A stretch of DNA of 64,000 bases from Rhodocyclales bacterium GT-UBC (GCA_003583745.1 QXPY01000007.1:124001-188000), one strand, 5' to 3'; shown: positions 19,101 to 31,290, numbered from the stretch's first letter. Program-made: numbers and translations. Notes: generated by a model from the letters alone, not told the origin.

Positions 19101-21791
19101 ATGCTTGAGCAGCACTATCTGACGTCACTTTTCGAGCCTAAATCGGTTGCGGTGATCGGTGCCTCGAACCGGGAAAACTCGGTCGGCAACGTCATTTTCA
19201 AGAACATCCTGAACTCGGGTTACAAAGGCAAGCTCTACGCCATCAATCCGAAGCATGAAACGATTCAGGAACAACCGGCCTACAAGTCGATCGAGGAAAT
19301 CGGCGCCCGCGTCGAAATGGCGATCATCGCCACCCGCCCCCAGACCGTGCCGCACATCATCGAGCAATGCGGGCGCAGCGGCGTCCGCAACGTCATCATC
19401 ATCGCAGCGGGCTTCTCCGAAGCCGGCCATATCGGCGCCGCCCTCGAGCGCAAGGTCCTCGAAATCGCCCGTTCCTACAACGTGCGTATCCTCGGCCCCA
19501 ACTGCCTGGGCATCATCCGCCCCGAACTCGGCCTGAATGCCACCTTTACCAAGATCACCGCCAATCCGGGCAACCTGGCCCTGGTTTCGCAATCCGGCGC
19601 CATGTGTTCGGCCGTGCTCGACTGGGCCAAGTCGAATCAGGTCGGGTTCTCCTCGGTTATTTCTCTGGGCATGACGGCCGACGTCGATTTCGGCGAAATC
19701 CTCGACTACCTGATCTACGACAGCCGCACCCACTACATCCTGATGTACGTCGAGGGCATCCGCAACGCCCGCCGCTTCATGAGCGCGCTGCGTTCCGCCG
19801 CCCGCATCAAGCCGATCATCCTGCTCAAGGCCGGTCGCCATGAAGCCGGTTCGCTGGCTGCCGCTGCCCACTCCGGCATGGCCGCCGTTTCCGATACGGT
19901 GTTCGACGCCGCCGTGCGCCGTGCCGGCGTGGTCCGGGTCAAGAACGTCGGGCAACTATTCTATGCCGCCAAGGCGCTGGCTTCGAAATTCCGGCCGCAG
20001 GGTAATCGCCTGGCCATCATCACCAATGGCGGCGGTCCGGGCGCGATGGCGGCCGACCGTGCCGGCGACCTTGGCATTCCCTTGGCCCAGCTGTCCAACG
20101 AAACGATGGCCGTGCTCAACAAGTGCCTGCCGATCGGCTGGTCGCACGGCAACCCGATCGACATCGCCGGCGACGCCACGCCCGAACGCTACCGCGACAC
20201 CATCCTGGCGGTAACGCAGGACCCGAACGTCGACAGCACGCTGGTCATGCTCTCGCCGCAGGCCATGACCGAGCCAATGGAAGTTGCCAAGGCGATCATC
20301 GAAGTCGCCGACAAGCTGAATCGTTCGCTGATCTGTTGCTGGATGGGCGAAGAACAGGTTGGCGCTGCCCGCAAGGCACTTGAAGATGCCGGCATCCCGG
20401 CCTTCCGCATGCCTGAAACCGCGATCGAGCTGTTCCACCATATTTCGAAGTACTACAGCAACCAGAAACTGCTGCTGCAGACGCCGGAACCAACCCGCCA
20501 GCAGCGCCCGGAAACCGAGGGCGCCAAGATGCTGATCGAGGCCCTGCTCGCCGAACGCCGCAAGGTGCTGTCAGAAATGGAATCGAAAGCCATCCTGCGC
20601 GCCTTCAAGGTGCCGGTGGCTCAGACCATGGTTGCCCGCACTGCCACCGAGGCACTGCTGCTGGCCGAGCAGATCGGCTTCCCGATCGCCATGAAGGTCG
20701 ATTCGCCGGACCTGCCGCACAAGACCGATGCCGGCGGCGTTCGCCTGAACATTACCAACGCGCCCGCCGTGCGCAATGCCTACCACGACATTATCGACAC
20801 GGTCAGCAAGCGACATCCGAACGCCCGAATCAATGGCGTCTCGATCGAACCCTTCCTGTCCCGCCCTAATGGCCGCGAACTGATGATCGGCGTCTTCCGC
20901 GACCCGATCTTCGGGCCGGTCATCACTTTTGGCGCGGGTGGTTTCGATGTCGAAATTTTCAGCGATCGCTCGGTTGCCCTGCCGCCGCTGAACAAATTCC
21001 TGGCCAAGGACCTGATCGACTCGACCCGTGCATCGAAGATTCTCGACCAGTTCCACAACATGCCACCGGTCGACCGAGAAGCCCTCAAGGAAGTCCTGCT
21101 TTGCATCTCGGAAATGGTCTGCGAACTGCCGTGGATCGTCGAACTCGACCTCAATCCGCTGATCGTCGACGAACAAGGTGCCATCGCCGCCGACGCGCGC
21201 ATCGTCATCGATCATGCCACCGGTGCCAGCGGCGACCGTTATTCCCACATGGCGATCTACCCCTACCCGGTCCATCTCATTCAGGAATGGCAGATGAACG
21301 ACGGAAAGGTTGTCACCATCCGCCCGATCCGCCCCGAGGATGCCGAACTGGAACAGGAGTTCGTCAAGAACATGTCCGACGAATCGCGTTACTACCGTTT
21401 CATGGATACGCTGCGCGAACTCACCCAGACCATGCTGGTCCGCTTCACGCAGATCGATTATGACCGCGAAATGGCCTTGGTTGCGACAATGACGGACGAC
21501 GAAGGTAAGGAGTCGCAGATCGGCGTTTCCCGCTACGTGGTCAATCCGGATGGTGAGTCGGTCGAGTTCGCATTGGCGGTCGGTGACGGCTGGCAGAAAT
21601 GCGGTGTCGGCCGCAAGCTGATGACAGCCTTGATCGACTGCGCCCGCATGAAGGGCTACCGCGCCGTGGTGGGCGACGTGCTGTCGACCAATACCAAGAT
21701 GTTCCGCCTGATGACCAGCCTGGGCTTCACCATTCACCCCCATCCGGATGACACCGCCGTCAAGCGCGTCGTCAAGCCGCTGACGGGCTAG
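19101..21791 (+). CDS. Acyl-CoA synthetase (NDP-forming)/GNAT fusion, Pat-type protein lysine acetyltransferase
   Basis: An 896-residue fusion. Order: CoA-binding domain (about 10-135, SVAVIGASNRENSVGN), succinyl-CoA-ligase-like domains (about 150-450, including the phospho-His motif AAAAHSGMAA), ATP-grasp domain (about 485-710), and a GNAT domain (about 735-895, with the acetyl-CoA loop QKCGVGRKLM). This is the architecture of the Pat/Pka protein acetyltransferases that inactivate acyl-CoA synthetases and other enzymes. The active-site His of the ligase part is retained, so some synthetase activity is possible; in several studied homologues that activity is lost. Monocistronic, ended by a terminator at 21837. 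Confidence 0.92.
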   Translation: MLEQHYLTSLFEPKSVAVIGASNRENSVGNVIFKNILNSGYKGKLYAINPKHETIQEQPAYKSIEEIGARVEMAIIATRPQTVPHIIEQCGRSGVRNVIIIAAGFSEAGHIGAALERKVLEIARSYNVRILGPNCLGIIRPELGLNATFTKITANPGNLALVSQSGAMCSAVLDWAKSNQVGFSSVISLGMTADVDFGEILDYLIYDSRTHYILMYVEGIRNARRFMSALRSAARIKPIILLKAGRHEAGSLAAAAHSGMAAVSDTVFDAAVRRAGVVRVKNVGQLFYAAKALASKFRPQGNRLAIITNGGGPGAMAADRAGDLGIPLAQLSNETMAVLNKCLPIGWSHGNPIDIAGDATPERYRDTILAVTQDPNVDSTLVMLSPQAMTEPMEVAKAIIEVADKLNRSLICCWMGEEQVGAARKALEDAGIPAFRMPETAIELFHHISKYYSNQKLLLQTPEPTRQQRPETEGAKMLIEALLAERRKVLSEMESKAILRAFKVPVAQTMVARTATEALLLAEQIGFPIAMKVDSPDLPHKTDAGGVRLNITNAPAVRNAYHDIIDTVSKRHPNARINGVSIEPFLSRPNGRELMIGVFRDPIFGPVITFGAGGFDVEIFSDRSVALPPLNKFLAKDLIDSTRASKILDQFHNMPPVDREALKEVLLCISEMVCELPWIVELDLNPLIVDEQGAIAADARIVIDHATGASGDRYSHMAIYPYPVHLIQEWQMNDGKVVTIRPIRPEDAELEQEFVKNMSDESRYYRFMDTLRELTQTMLVRFTQIDYDREMALVATMTDDEGKESQIGVSRYVVNPDGESVEFALAVGDGWQKCGVGRKLMTALIDCARMKGYRAVVGDVLSTNTKMFRLMTSLGFTIHPHPDDTAVKRVVKPLTG

Positions 21792-21803
21792 GCGCAGTGT
21801 CTT

Positions 21804-21830
21804 GCGGTTCCGCTCTCGGACCGGAACCGC
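21804..21830. other. Inverted repeat between the Pat-type gene and its terminator
   Basis: A 9-bp perfect stem (GCGGTTCCG/CGGAACCGC) with a 9-base loop, 10 bases after the stop codon and 6 bases before the T-tailed terminator. It has no T run itself and probably stabilises the mRNA 3' end. Confidence 0.6.
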
Positions 21831-21836
21831 AGACAA

Positions 21837-21867
21837 CAAAAAAGCCGGTCATCGACCGGCTTTTTTA
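21837..21867. terminator. Bidirectional terminator
   Basis: Stem AGCCGGTC/GACCGGCT with a 3-base loop is flanked by a run of A and a run of six T. It separates the convergent Pat-type gene (+) and DUF3460 gene (-) and can serve both. Confidence 0.9.
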
Positions 21868-21885
21868 CGTCTTGCCTGAAGCGAG

Positions 21886-22095
21886 TTATTCGCCGAGGAA
21901 ATTAACGTCGTACGGATAGGACTTCTGCGCAACTTTCGATTCCGCATTGCGCGCCGTGGTATCGACGTCCTGCTTTTTGTCCCACCACAGGGCACGACCC
22001 GCTTTTTGGTCCTCGGCCCAGGAAGGATTTTTTTCCATTTGCTCGTTCATCCATTTCGTGTGATCGGACACGTAGCCGGTAATAACGTCACCCAT
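21886..22095 (-). CDS. DUF3460 family protein
   Basis: A 69-residue protein, MGDVITGYVSDHTKWMNEQM, with the family's central GRALWWDKKQDV pattern and a C-terminal AQKSYPYD. DUF3460 proteins are small, soluble and of unknown function, found mainly in betaproteobacteria. It may share a transcript with the DUF3567 gene 49 bases upstream. Confidence 0.8.
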   Translation of the reverse strand: MGDVITGYVSDHTKWMNEQMEKNPSWAEDQKAGRALWWDKKQDVDTTARNAESKVAQKSYPYDVNFLGE

Positions 22096-22144
22096 TTGGC
22101 TGCTTTCCTCAAGCTAATCAAGACAATGCCGCGATTCTAGCACG

Positions 22145-22378
22145 TCAGTGGAAGACGATGGGGCGAGCGGTACCGGTGCAGTAATCGTCCAGGAAGGCAT
22201 CAATGGTTTCCTCATCGCGTTCGGCCTCGGGAATCTCTTCCATCGCCTGACGAAAATGCGAGGCCAGCGCGCCTTGCAGAAAGACCGTCCGCAACGAATC
22301 CTTGTCGAACAATTCGAATCCCTGTTGGGCCGGATAGGCCAAAATCCAGAAGTGCTCACTACTGTAGATGACGTTCAT
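22145..22378 (-). CDS. DUF3567 family protein
   Basis: A 77-residue protein that opens MNVIYSSEHFWIL, has GFELFDKDSLRTVFLQGALASHFR and ends TARPIVFH. These features recall the betaproteobacterial DUF3567 family (start with a Tyr-Ser pair, central FE-x-DK, final P-V/I-x-H). Function unknown. The ribosome site GGAGG lies 6 bases before the ATG. Confidence 0.75.
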   Translation of the reverse strand: MNVIYSSEHFWILAYPAQQGFELFDKDSLRTVFLQGALASHFRQAMEEIPEAERDEETIDAFLDDYCTGTARPIVFH

Positions 22379-22621
22379 CGCACACCTCCAAAAAACGACC
22401 GCCTGAGTGTATTAACGGTTTGTCAAAACTTTCCTGTAGGTTCATGGCGACAAAGTCCCATACGCCCCGTGATCTCAGCTTGGGGCAGCAGGCAATATTT
22501 CAAGACTCACTGCAGCCCCCTGAAATCCCGCAGTCCGGCAGCGCTTGCTTGCTCGTCGGTTATCATCCCCCTCGCTCCCACAGACAGGCGACTTCAGCTA
22601 ACCATCCCACGGTATCCATCA

Positions 22622-23048
22622 ATGCAGATATCCCCCCCTCCCACTCATCTTCGGACTACTTATTAGCACTGGCTCGCCAGCCCAAAACCATGATTTGGTC
22701 GTCAAACTGAACGGCATCCGCAATGGAGCGGGCGATCTGCGAGCCAGTCTGTATCAGGACCCGGAAAGTTTTCGCAAGGAAGAAAAGGCGCTAGCCATCG
22801 TATCGATTCCAGCCAGCCGCAGTGAAACTACCCTGACATTCAAGGAGGTTCCAACCGGCCGCTACGCGATTATGGTTTATCACGATGAAAACTCGGACGG
22901 GCGACTTAATCTCAGGCTCGACATGTTTCCGACCGAAGGCTATGGGCTGTCGAGGAATCCGACTGTTTTCGGTCCTCCACGCTTTGTCGACAGCGCGTTC
23001 GAACATGGCGAACCTGGCCATGTCGAGGAAATCACCCTGAAATACTGA
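22622..23048 (+). CDS. Secreted DUF2141-type protein, frame broken at a C7 tract
   Basis: The body (from 22695) is a beta-sandwich DUF2141-type protein: LVVKLNGIRNGAGDLRASLY, TLTFKEVPTGRYAIMVYHDENSDGRL and the final beta strand. This family is normally exported. In the same frame upstream a hydrophobic signal peptide is readable (LPLIFGLLISTGSPAQN) but it has no start codon. An ATG at 22622 begins MQIS in another frame, and the two frames meet at seven C (22632-22638). Six C would give one intact ORF of about 141 residues. As written, only a TTG at 22695 could start the conserved part, without signal peptide. Confidence 0.7.
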
Positions 23049-23082
23049 TCCCGCCTCCAACCATAAGGCTGGCGCCAGCTAT

Positions 23083-23496
23083 TCACTGAATAATGAAACT
23101 CGTAAAAAACACATCCTTGACCCCGGTTTTTTCGGATTCATGAATGATGTGATTAACGGTATCGATGATATCGATCATCAATTCCTTCTTGCCTTGCAGG
23201 GTAATCAGCTTGTTGGCATCTCCACTGGAAAGCATGAGGATCAATTCGTGCTGGATACGAGGTTTGAGGACGGCAAGTTCATGCCCGACCTCCGGCGTCG
23301 CCGGCTCGAAAACCATCTGAACCTGCAGATACTTCCCGCCGCGCGCCGGATCGCCCAGATTGACCACGAACTTGAGGGGTTCGGGACCGGACGCGCCACC
23401 GCCGTGATCATTGGCAAAAACCGTCTGGCTAGGCCATAACGCAGCCACAAAAAAGGCAAAAACCAGCCTCGACAAGAAGAGGAAAGGAAATTTCAT
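23083..23496 (-). CDS. FliL-type flagellar basal-body-associated protein
   Basis: A 137-residue protein with an N-terminal hydrophobic segment (about 3-25, FLFLSRLVFAFFVAALWP). The periplasmic domain resembles FliL: LKFVVNLGDPARGGKYLQVQ, HELILMLSSGDANKLITLQGKKELMIDIIDTVN and a final VKDVFFTSFIIQ. FliL surrounds the stator of the flagellar motor. No flagellar genes flank it, so it may be a FliL paralogue. I start at the ATG at 23496. Confidence 0.82.
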   Translation of the reverse strand: MKFPFLFLSRLVFAFFVAALWPSQTVFANDHGGGASGPEPLKFVVNLGDPARGGKYLQVQMVFEPATPEVGHELAVLKPRIQHELILMLSSGDANKLITLQGKKELMIDIIDTVNHIIHESEKTGVKDVFFTSFIIQ

Positions 23497-24405
23497 GTTC
23501 AGGCGATCGTTTTTATCGAGCCTCCCTCGGCAATGCCGCAAGTGCGCTCGCATAATATTTTAGGAGGGCTTCGATCATACCCCAGCAAGCCTGCGGCTGT
23601 TAGCACGCCATCAAATCTGGCGAAATTCGGTCAGTGCCCCTGCTTGTCCCACTTCAGTTCGCCAACCGGCACTTCGAATCCAAGCCAATTCTCCGGCGGC
23701 GGCAAGGGACAGGTGGCAAATGGCGTAAAGGCGCAAGGCGGGTTGAAAGCCCGGTTGAAATCCAACACCACCTTACCATCGACCGGTGGCCGGGCCTTGA
23801 GGAAACGGCCGGCACCATAGCTCAGCTTGCCGCTCGTCCGATCGCGAAACACGAAGAACAGCTCCTTGTCACTGACCGACATGGGCAACAGTGCGATCTC
23901 CTGGCCGTCGTGCTGAAAAACGGCGCGATGCGACACCTCGACCTGTTTCAGCTCGCCACTGACATTCGGCACCTCCATCTGCAGTGGCGGCGACAGCGCC
24001 TCCCATCTTGCTTCGATTTGCCAGGCCGGATCGAAGTCGAAGCAATCGATACCGTTGAACGGTGCTTTATCGGCCCAGCCCCGATCGCGCAGGCGGGCCG
24101 CCAGTCGCCCTTCGCGTTCGACGATGAAGAAGGCCAGACTCTCATGCTCGACGATATCGGGCTGACCATTGGCATCGGTCGCCAGTTCGACCGTTTCACC
24201 GGAAGCAGGACGCCAGAAGACCTGCCCGCCCAGCCAGTCAAGCTCCCCGAGAAGGGCTGGTCCAGCCGGCAACAGGACGGTGCAATCCGCCCCGCTACCG
24301 ACCCGGTTGACGCCGGGTTCCAGCCAGAAAAGGCCGACCAGGCCGAGCCAACTGTCCGGCCCGGCCAGTTCCCGTTGGCGGGCCTGCCGCCATTTTTCGT
24401 GGGCG

Positions 24406-26985
<2,580 letters not shown>

Positions 26986-27022
26986 GGCAGTCCTTAGTAG
27001 GAAATTTTTGGATAGCCTGTAG

Positions 27023-27048
27023 ATATGGACGCCGATACAAATTTCAAC
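27023..27048 (-). promoter_or_regulatory. Sigma-32-type heat-shock promoter of clpB
   Basis: On the minus strand GTTGAAA (27042-27048, consensus CTTGAAA) is followed after 12 bases by TCCATAT (27023-27029, consensus CCCCATNT). The distance to the clpB ATG is about 38 bases. The match is good but not perfect. Confidence 0.65.
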
Positions 27049-27167
27049 CGATCCGCCAGAAGTCGATAAAGCGTGTTCAGGTTGAATTAGCGTATTGTCT
27101 ACCCGCGTGTTAAATTAAATCTATTACTTTTTGCATATAAAAATTCGACCTTGTGGGGGGCGAGATC

Positions 27168-28802
27168 ATGCAATCAAAGGGAATGAGCTTACGCGGCAAG
27201 TTGACCGCCATGACACTCGGCACGATTGCCGCATTGATTGTTCTGTTCGCCATCCTGCTCATCAGCGGCAAGAGCCAAATGCTGGGCGACCGGCAGGACA
27301 AGGTCCGCAACCTCGTCGAGGTTGCCCATGCCACCGTCGCGCATTATGAGAAGGCGGCTCGCGATGGGCAGATGTCGGTCGAAGACGCAAAAAAAGCCGC
27401 TGCAGCGGCCGTCCGCGACATGCGTTACGACAAGGTCGAGTATTTCTGGATCAACGACCTCAACGACATGATGGTCATGCATCCGATCAAGCCGGAAATG
27501 AACGGTACCAAGCTGGATCAGCTCAAGGACAAGAACGGCAAGTACTTCTTTGTCGAGTTCAACAGAATGGTGAAGGCCCAGGGTTCCGGCTTTGTCGACT
27601 ACCTCTGGCCCAAGCCCGGCTCCGATCAAGGCGTACCGAAAATCTCCTACGTCAAGGGTTTCGAACCTTGGGGCTGGGTGATCGGCTCTGGCATCTATAT
27701 CGATGACGTCGATGCCAAATTCCGCACCGATGCATTCAAGCTCCTGCTTTGGGGCGTGCTCATCGGCGGCTTTGTTGGCGGCTCGCTGCTTTTCCTCTCC
27801 CGCAACATCATCCGCACCCTGGGCGGCGACCCTGCCGAAGCCACGGCGGTCGTGCGCCGCATTGCAACGGGTGATCTGACCGGACCGATCAGTACCGCAG
27901 CCAGCGATTCGGATAGCCTGCTCGCCAATATTCGCATCATGCAGGACACCCTGCGCAACATGATCGGCACCATCATCGGCAATGCAGCGCAGGTTTCCAC
28001 TGCGGCCGACCAACTCTTGAATGCTTCCGAGGAAGTCGCCGACCGTGCGCGCCAACAGAGCGATGCGGCAGCCTCGATGGCGGCGACCGTCGAAGAAATG
28101 GCGGTCAGCATTGACCAAGTCAAGGAAAACGCTGCGGAAGCCCGCGGCATCTCGCAGGAGGCCGGCGCCATTTCCCAGGAAGGGGCGTCGATCATCCACG
28201 GCGCGGCAACCGAAATGCGCCGGATTTCAGATGCAGTACAAGCCTCTTCAGTGATTGTCGAAGACCTTGGCGTGCAATCGACCCAAATCACCTCGATCGT
28301 CAATACGATCAAGGAAATTGCCGATCAAACCAACCTGCTTGCTTTGAATGCTGCCATCGAGGCCGCCCGTGCCGGCGAACAGGGACGCGGCTTCGCAGTG
28401 GTGGCTGATGAAGTGCGCAAACTGGCCGAGCGTACCAGTTTGTCCACCACGGAAATCGCCGATATGGTCGGAAAAATCCAGGGCGGCACGCGCAGTGCGG
28501 TAAGCAGCATGCAGGCCGGTGTCGAGCAGGTCAGCAACGGCGTCGAACTGGCCAATCAGGCAGGCGAATCGATCAACCGGATTCGCGATGGCGCGCTGCG
28601 CGTCACCGAGGTGGTCAACGGGATTTCGGGAGCCATCGCCGAGCAAAGCATGGCCGGCAACCAGATTGCCCAACAACTGGAGACCATTGCCCAGATGTCG
28701 GAAGAAAGCGCCTTGGCGGTCGGTCACACCGCCACGGCGGCTCGCCACCTGCACGCCTTGTCCGCATCGCTGCACCAGACCGTGGCCCAGTTCCGGACCT
28801 GA
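27168..28802 (+). CDS. Methyl-accepting chemotaxis protein with a Cache sensor
   Basis: A 544-residue chemoreceptor. TM1 lies at about 15-35. The periplasmic single-Cache domain (about 45-180, VEYFWINDLNDMMVMHPIKP and YVKGFEPWGWVIGSGIYIDDV) is of the type that often binds small carboxylates. TM2 lies at about 192-212, followed by a HAMP and the signalling hairpin whose tip is IADQTNLLALNAAIEAARAG. There is no C-terminal CheR/CheB tether pentapeptide. The ATG at 27168 is preceded by GGGGGGCGAG. Divergent from clpB; no che genes nearby. Confidence 0.95.
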   Translation: MQSKGMSLRGKLTAMTLGTIAALIVLFAILLISGKSQMLGDRQDKVRNLVEVAHATVAHYEKAARDGQMSVEDAKKAAAAAVRDMRYDKVEYFWINDLNDMMVMHPIKPEMNGTKLDQLKDKNGKYFFVEFNRMVKAQGSGFVDYLWPKPGSDQGVPKISYVKGFEPWGWVIGSGIYIDDVDAKFRTDAFKLLLWGVLIGGFVGGSLLFLSRNIIRTLGGDPAEATAVVRRIATGDLTGPISTAASDSDSLLANIRIMQDTLRNMIGTIIGNAAQVSTAADQLLNASEEVADRARQQSDAAASMAATVEEMAVSIDQVKENAAEARGISQEAGAISQEGASIIHGAATEMRRISDAVQASSVIVEDLGVQSTQITSIVNTIKEIADQTNLLALNAAIEAARAGEQGRGFAVVADEVRKLAERTSLSTTEIADMVGKIQGGTRSAVSSMQAGVEQVSNGVELANQAGESINRIRDGALRVTEVVNGISGAIAEQSMAGNQIAQQLETIAQMSEESALAVGHTATAARHLHALSASLHQTVAQFRT

Positions 28803-28808
28803 GCGCCG

Positions 28809-29747
28809 TTACGCCGCGCCGGCGAACAAGGTCTGCGCGGCTGCTTCTACCTGATCGGCCACATAGCGGGTGAGCGGATCGGAGTGATCGCGCCGATGAA
28901 TCACCATGCTGACCGGCAACTCCAAGCCGGGCAAGGCAAGCGGCTCGATGCACAGATCGGCGTGAGCCTTGAACAGATTGGCAACCAGGTCAGGCAGGAT
29001 GGCGAGCAGCGGGCTCTGTTTGACGACGAAGGGAATCGACAAGGGCGAAGCGGTCTGTGCCACGACATGGCGACGTAGTCCGGCTTGCTGCAGATAGACA
29101 TCGACCAGTCCGGGGCCATCCCCGGTATAGGTCGTGTGGATGTGCGGATACAGCGCCATGCTCTCCAGGCTCGGCTGGCCGGGCAATTGCAGCAAGGCGG
29201 GGTTATAGACGCAGGAAAACCCTGAACGGTACAAGAGCCTGACCTCGTGCACCTCACGAACTTTGGGGAAATATCCCACGGCAAGTCCGATGGCCCCCTG
29301 ATCGAGTTGCTCGAGCTGTTGAGAGGCCGGAATTGGCCGCACCGCCAGCGTCAGGCTGGGTGAGCGGGCACGCAGACGTGCCATTAATCCGGGCAGCAAG
29401 AGCGCCTCGAGCGGATCGTTGAGGGCAACGCGAAATTCGCCCACGGCCTGTGCCGGGTCAAATGTCTCAGCGCTCTGCGTCACCGCCAGCATTTCGGTGA
29501 GTACTGCACGAATCCTGGGCGCCAAGGCCAATGCGCGCGCCGTCGGGCGCATGCCGCTGCCATCGCGGTAAAGAATATCGTCATCGAACAGTTCGCGCAG
29601 CCGTGCCAAGGCATGGCTCATCGCTGGCTGACCGACACACAAGCGTGCCGCAGCACGGCTTACGCTCGCCTCGGCCAGCAAGGCATCGAATGCGACGAGC
29701 AGGTTTAAATCGAGACGGCGAAAGGAAAGATAAGGTATATCGGCCAT
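28809..29747 (-). CDS. LysR-type transcriptional regulator
   Basis: A 312-residue LTTR. The N-terminal winged helix contains LDLNLLVAFDALLAEASVSRAAARLCVGQPAMSHALARLRELFDD-type sequence, and the rest is an effector-binding PBP2 domain from about residue 95 (EFRVALNDPLEALLLPGL). The opening resembles the NodD/NahR/PcpR-like subgroup. It is divergent from an MFS transporter gene, with an ATCAA-N5-TTGAT inverted repeat between them, so that transporter is its probable target. Confidence 0.92.
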   Translation of the reverse strand: MADIPYLSFRRLDLNLLVAFDALLAEASVSRAAARLCVGQPAMSHALARLRELFDDDILYRDGSGMRPTARALALAPRIRAVLTEMLAVTQSAETFDPAQAVGEFRVALNDPLEALLLPGLMARLRARSPSLTLAVRPIPASQQLEQLDQGAIGLAVGYFPKVREVHEVRLLYRSGFSCVYNPALLQLPGQPSLESMALYPHIHTTYTGDGPGLVDVYLQQAGLRRHVVAQTASPLSIPFVVKQSPLLAILPDLVANLFKAHADLCIEPLALPGLELPVSMVIHRRDHSDPLTRYVADQVEAAAQTLFAGAA

Positions 29748-29760
29748 ATCGATAGTCTAG

Positions 29761-29775
29761 ATCAACTTAATTGAT
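29761..29775. promoter_or_regulatory. LysR-type operator between lysR and MFS genes
   Basis: ATCAACTTAATTGAT is a perfect inverted repeat (ATCAA-N5-TTGAT) that contains the T-N11-A LTTR motif (T at 29762, A at 29774). It lies 14 bases upstream of the lysR start and 55 bases upstream of the MFS start. Confidence 0.7.
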
Positions 29776-29829
29776 TTAACGCATTCGGCTAAACGTTCTA
29801 GACTTCGCCTCCTGATTGATCAAACGCGC

Positions 29830-31290
29830 TTGCCGCCCTTCTCCTTGCCTGTCTCTCGCTCACACCGTCCGATCTGGAGCATCGGTGCCATTACCTGCAT
29901 CGAGTTTTTCGAAACCGGACTGGTCATGTTCTCGGCCAGTCCGATCATGGCCGGGCTCGCCCTCACGCCAAGCGATTTCGCCCTGGTCTACACCCTCTAT
30001 GGCGTCGCTTCCATCTTCATGCTCTACAAGCATCAATGGATGGCCGAACGCCTGGGTTACCGGAACTTCATCCTGACTTCGCTGCTTGTCTTCAGCCTGG
30101 GCAGCCTCTGTTGCGCCAGCGCCCAAGGCATCGGCCAGTTCGCGCTAGGCCGGGTCCTGCAAGGCGCTGGAGGCGCCACGTTCTTTACGGCCGGGCGCAT
30201 GGAAATCAACCGCCTGCCAGCCGATACACGTTTTTACGGACTCCTCGCTTTTATCGGCAGCCTACTCGGGGCTTCAGCCATCGCTCCGCTTGCGGCTGCC
30301 CTGCTCCTGGAAACAGGGGGCTGGCGCAGTATCTTTTGGGCCACCGTGCCGCTGGCCGCGACAATTGCCTGGATTTCCCTCCCTTGCCTGTCCGACAGCA
30401 CGACACCCGCTGCCGAACGTAGCGAGGAGCACTGGGGGTGGCTGGTCTGGCTGGTCCTCGCTATCTTCGGCCTACAGTACAGCATTCAGGAAATTCCCGT
30501 CGGAACGGAATCGCCGCAGAACGGCGTTTTCCTGACCGGCCTGGCCTCGATTGTCGCCCTCAGCGTCTTCGCCTGGCGCCAATGGCAGAAGGATCGTCCG
30601 CTCATCGACTACCGGGGGCTAATGCAATGGCGCTACCTTCTTGGCCTGGCACTCTACTTCACCGGCTACTTCATGATCGGCGCCAGCGGATTCCTGCTGC
30701 CGATCATTTTCCGTGAGGGACTCGGCCTATCGCCTGGCATGACCGCCGCCGTCCTCAGCTTCGGCATGGCGTGCAGCGTCGCCACCGCCTTGTTGCACGT
30801 CGCAGCAGCGCGTCGTTGGCCGTACCACCGCTTCTACATGCTCTCCGGTCTCGCCCTCTTCGCCCTGGGTTGCCTCGGCTTCGGACTGAGCGGCCGACTC
30901 AACGATTGGCGCTGGTTGCTGTTGCCAACATTTCTTTGCGGCATCGCCATTCCGCTGTATATCGGCCCGGTTGCATTCGGTACTTTTTCCGAACTTCCCA
31001 GCCGGGTGTTCTCACATGCTTACCAAGTCAAGAATATCGTTCGCCAGTTGGGCATTTCTTCGAGCATCGCCCTGGCCACAACATGCCTGCAAAGCCAGTA
31101 CAGCCAACACCTTGCCCTGCAACCGGAAGGTCTCTACCCGGAATGGGCGCAAGCCTTGCATGGTCTGGCCGGTGTCAGTGCCGGCCTGATCAGCCCCCTG
31201 ACCTTGGCCGCTGCCGACGTCTTTACCTGGCTTGCCGCCTGCATGCTGCCCATGGCCGTGATCATCGCCAGGCAACGCACCTTCCGGTAG
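29830..31290 (+). CDS. MFS transporter (EmrB/DHA2-like), probable TTG start
   Basis: A 486-residue major facilitator protein with about 14 hydrophobic segments, matching the DHA2 drug:proton antiporter layout. The motif GRVLQGAGGATFFTAGRME is the family's conserved loop/TM region. No ATG or GTG is available before the first membrane segment; the frame opens after a stop at 29758, so TTG at 29830 (or 29845) is the likely start, without a clear ribosome site. It is divergent from the LysR gene that probably controls it. The substrate is unknown. Confidence 0.87.
   Translation: MPPFSLPVSRSHRPIWSIGAITCIEFFETGLVMFSASPIMAGLALTPSDFALVYTLYGVASIFMLYKHQWMAERLGYRNFILTSLLVFSLGSLCCASAQGIGQFALGRVLQGAGGATFFTAGRMEINRLPADTRFYGLLAFIGSLLGASAIAPLAAALLLETGGWRSIFWATVPLAATIAWISLPCLSDSTTPAAERSEEHWGWLVWLVLAIFGLQYSIQEIPVGTESPQNGVFLTGLASIVALSVFAWRQWQKDRPLIDYRGLMQWRYLLGLALYFTGYFMIGASGFLLPIIFREGLGLSPGMTAAVLSFGMACSVATALLHVAAARRWPYHRFYMLSGLALFALGCLGFGLSGRLNDWRWLLLPTFLCGIAIPLYIGPVAFGTFSELPSRVFSHAYQVKNIVRQLGISSSIALATTCLQSQYSQHLALQPEGLYPEWAQALHGLAGVSAGLISPLTLAAADVFTWLAACMLPMAVIIARQRTFR

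Noticed and set aside
20571-21839. A 422-codon open frame opposite the Pat-type gene
   Set aside because: Asp/Val/Gly-rich antisense shadow of the GNAT and ATP-grasp domains.
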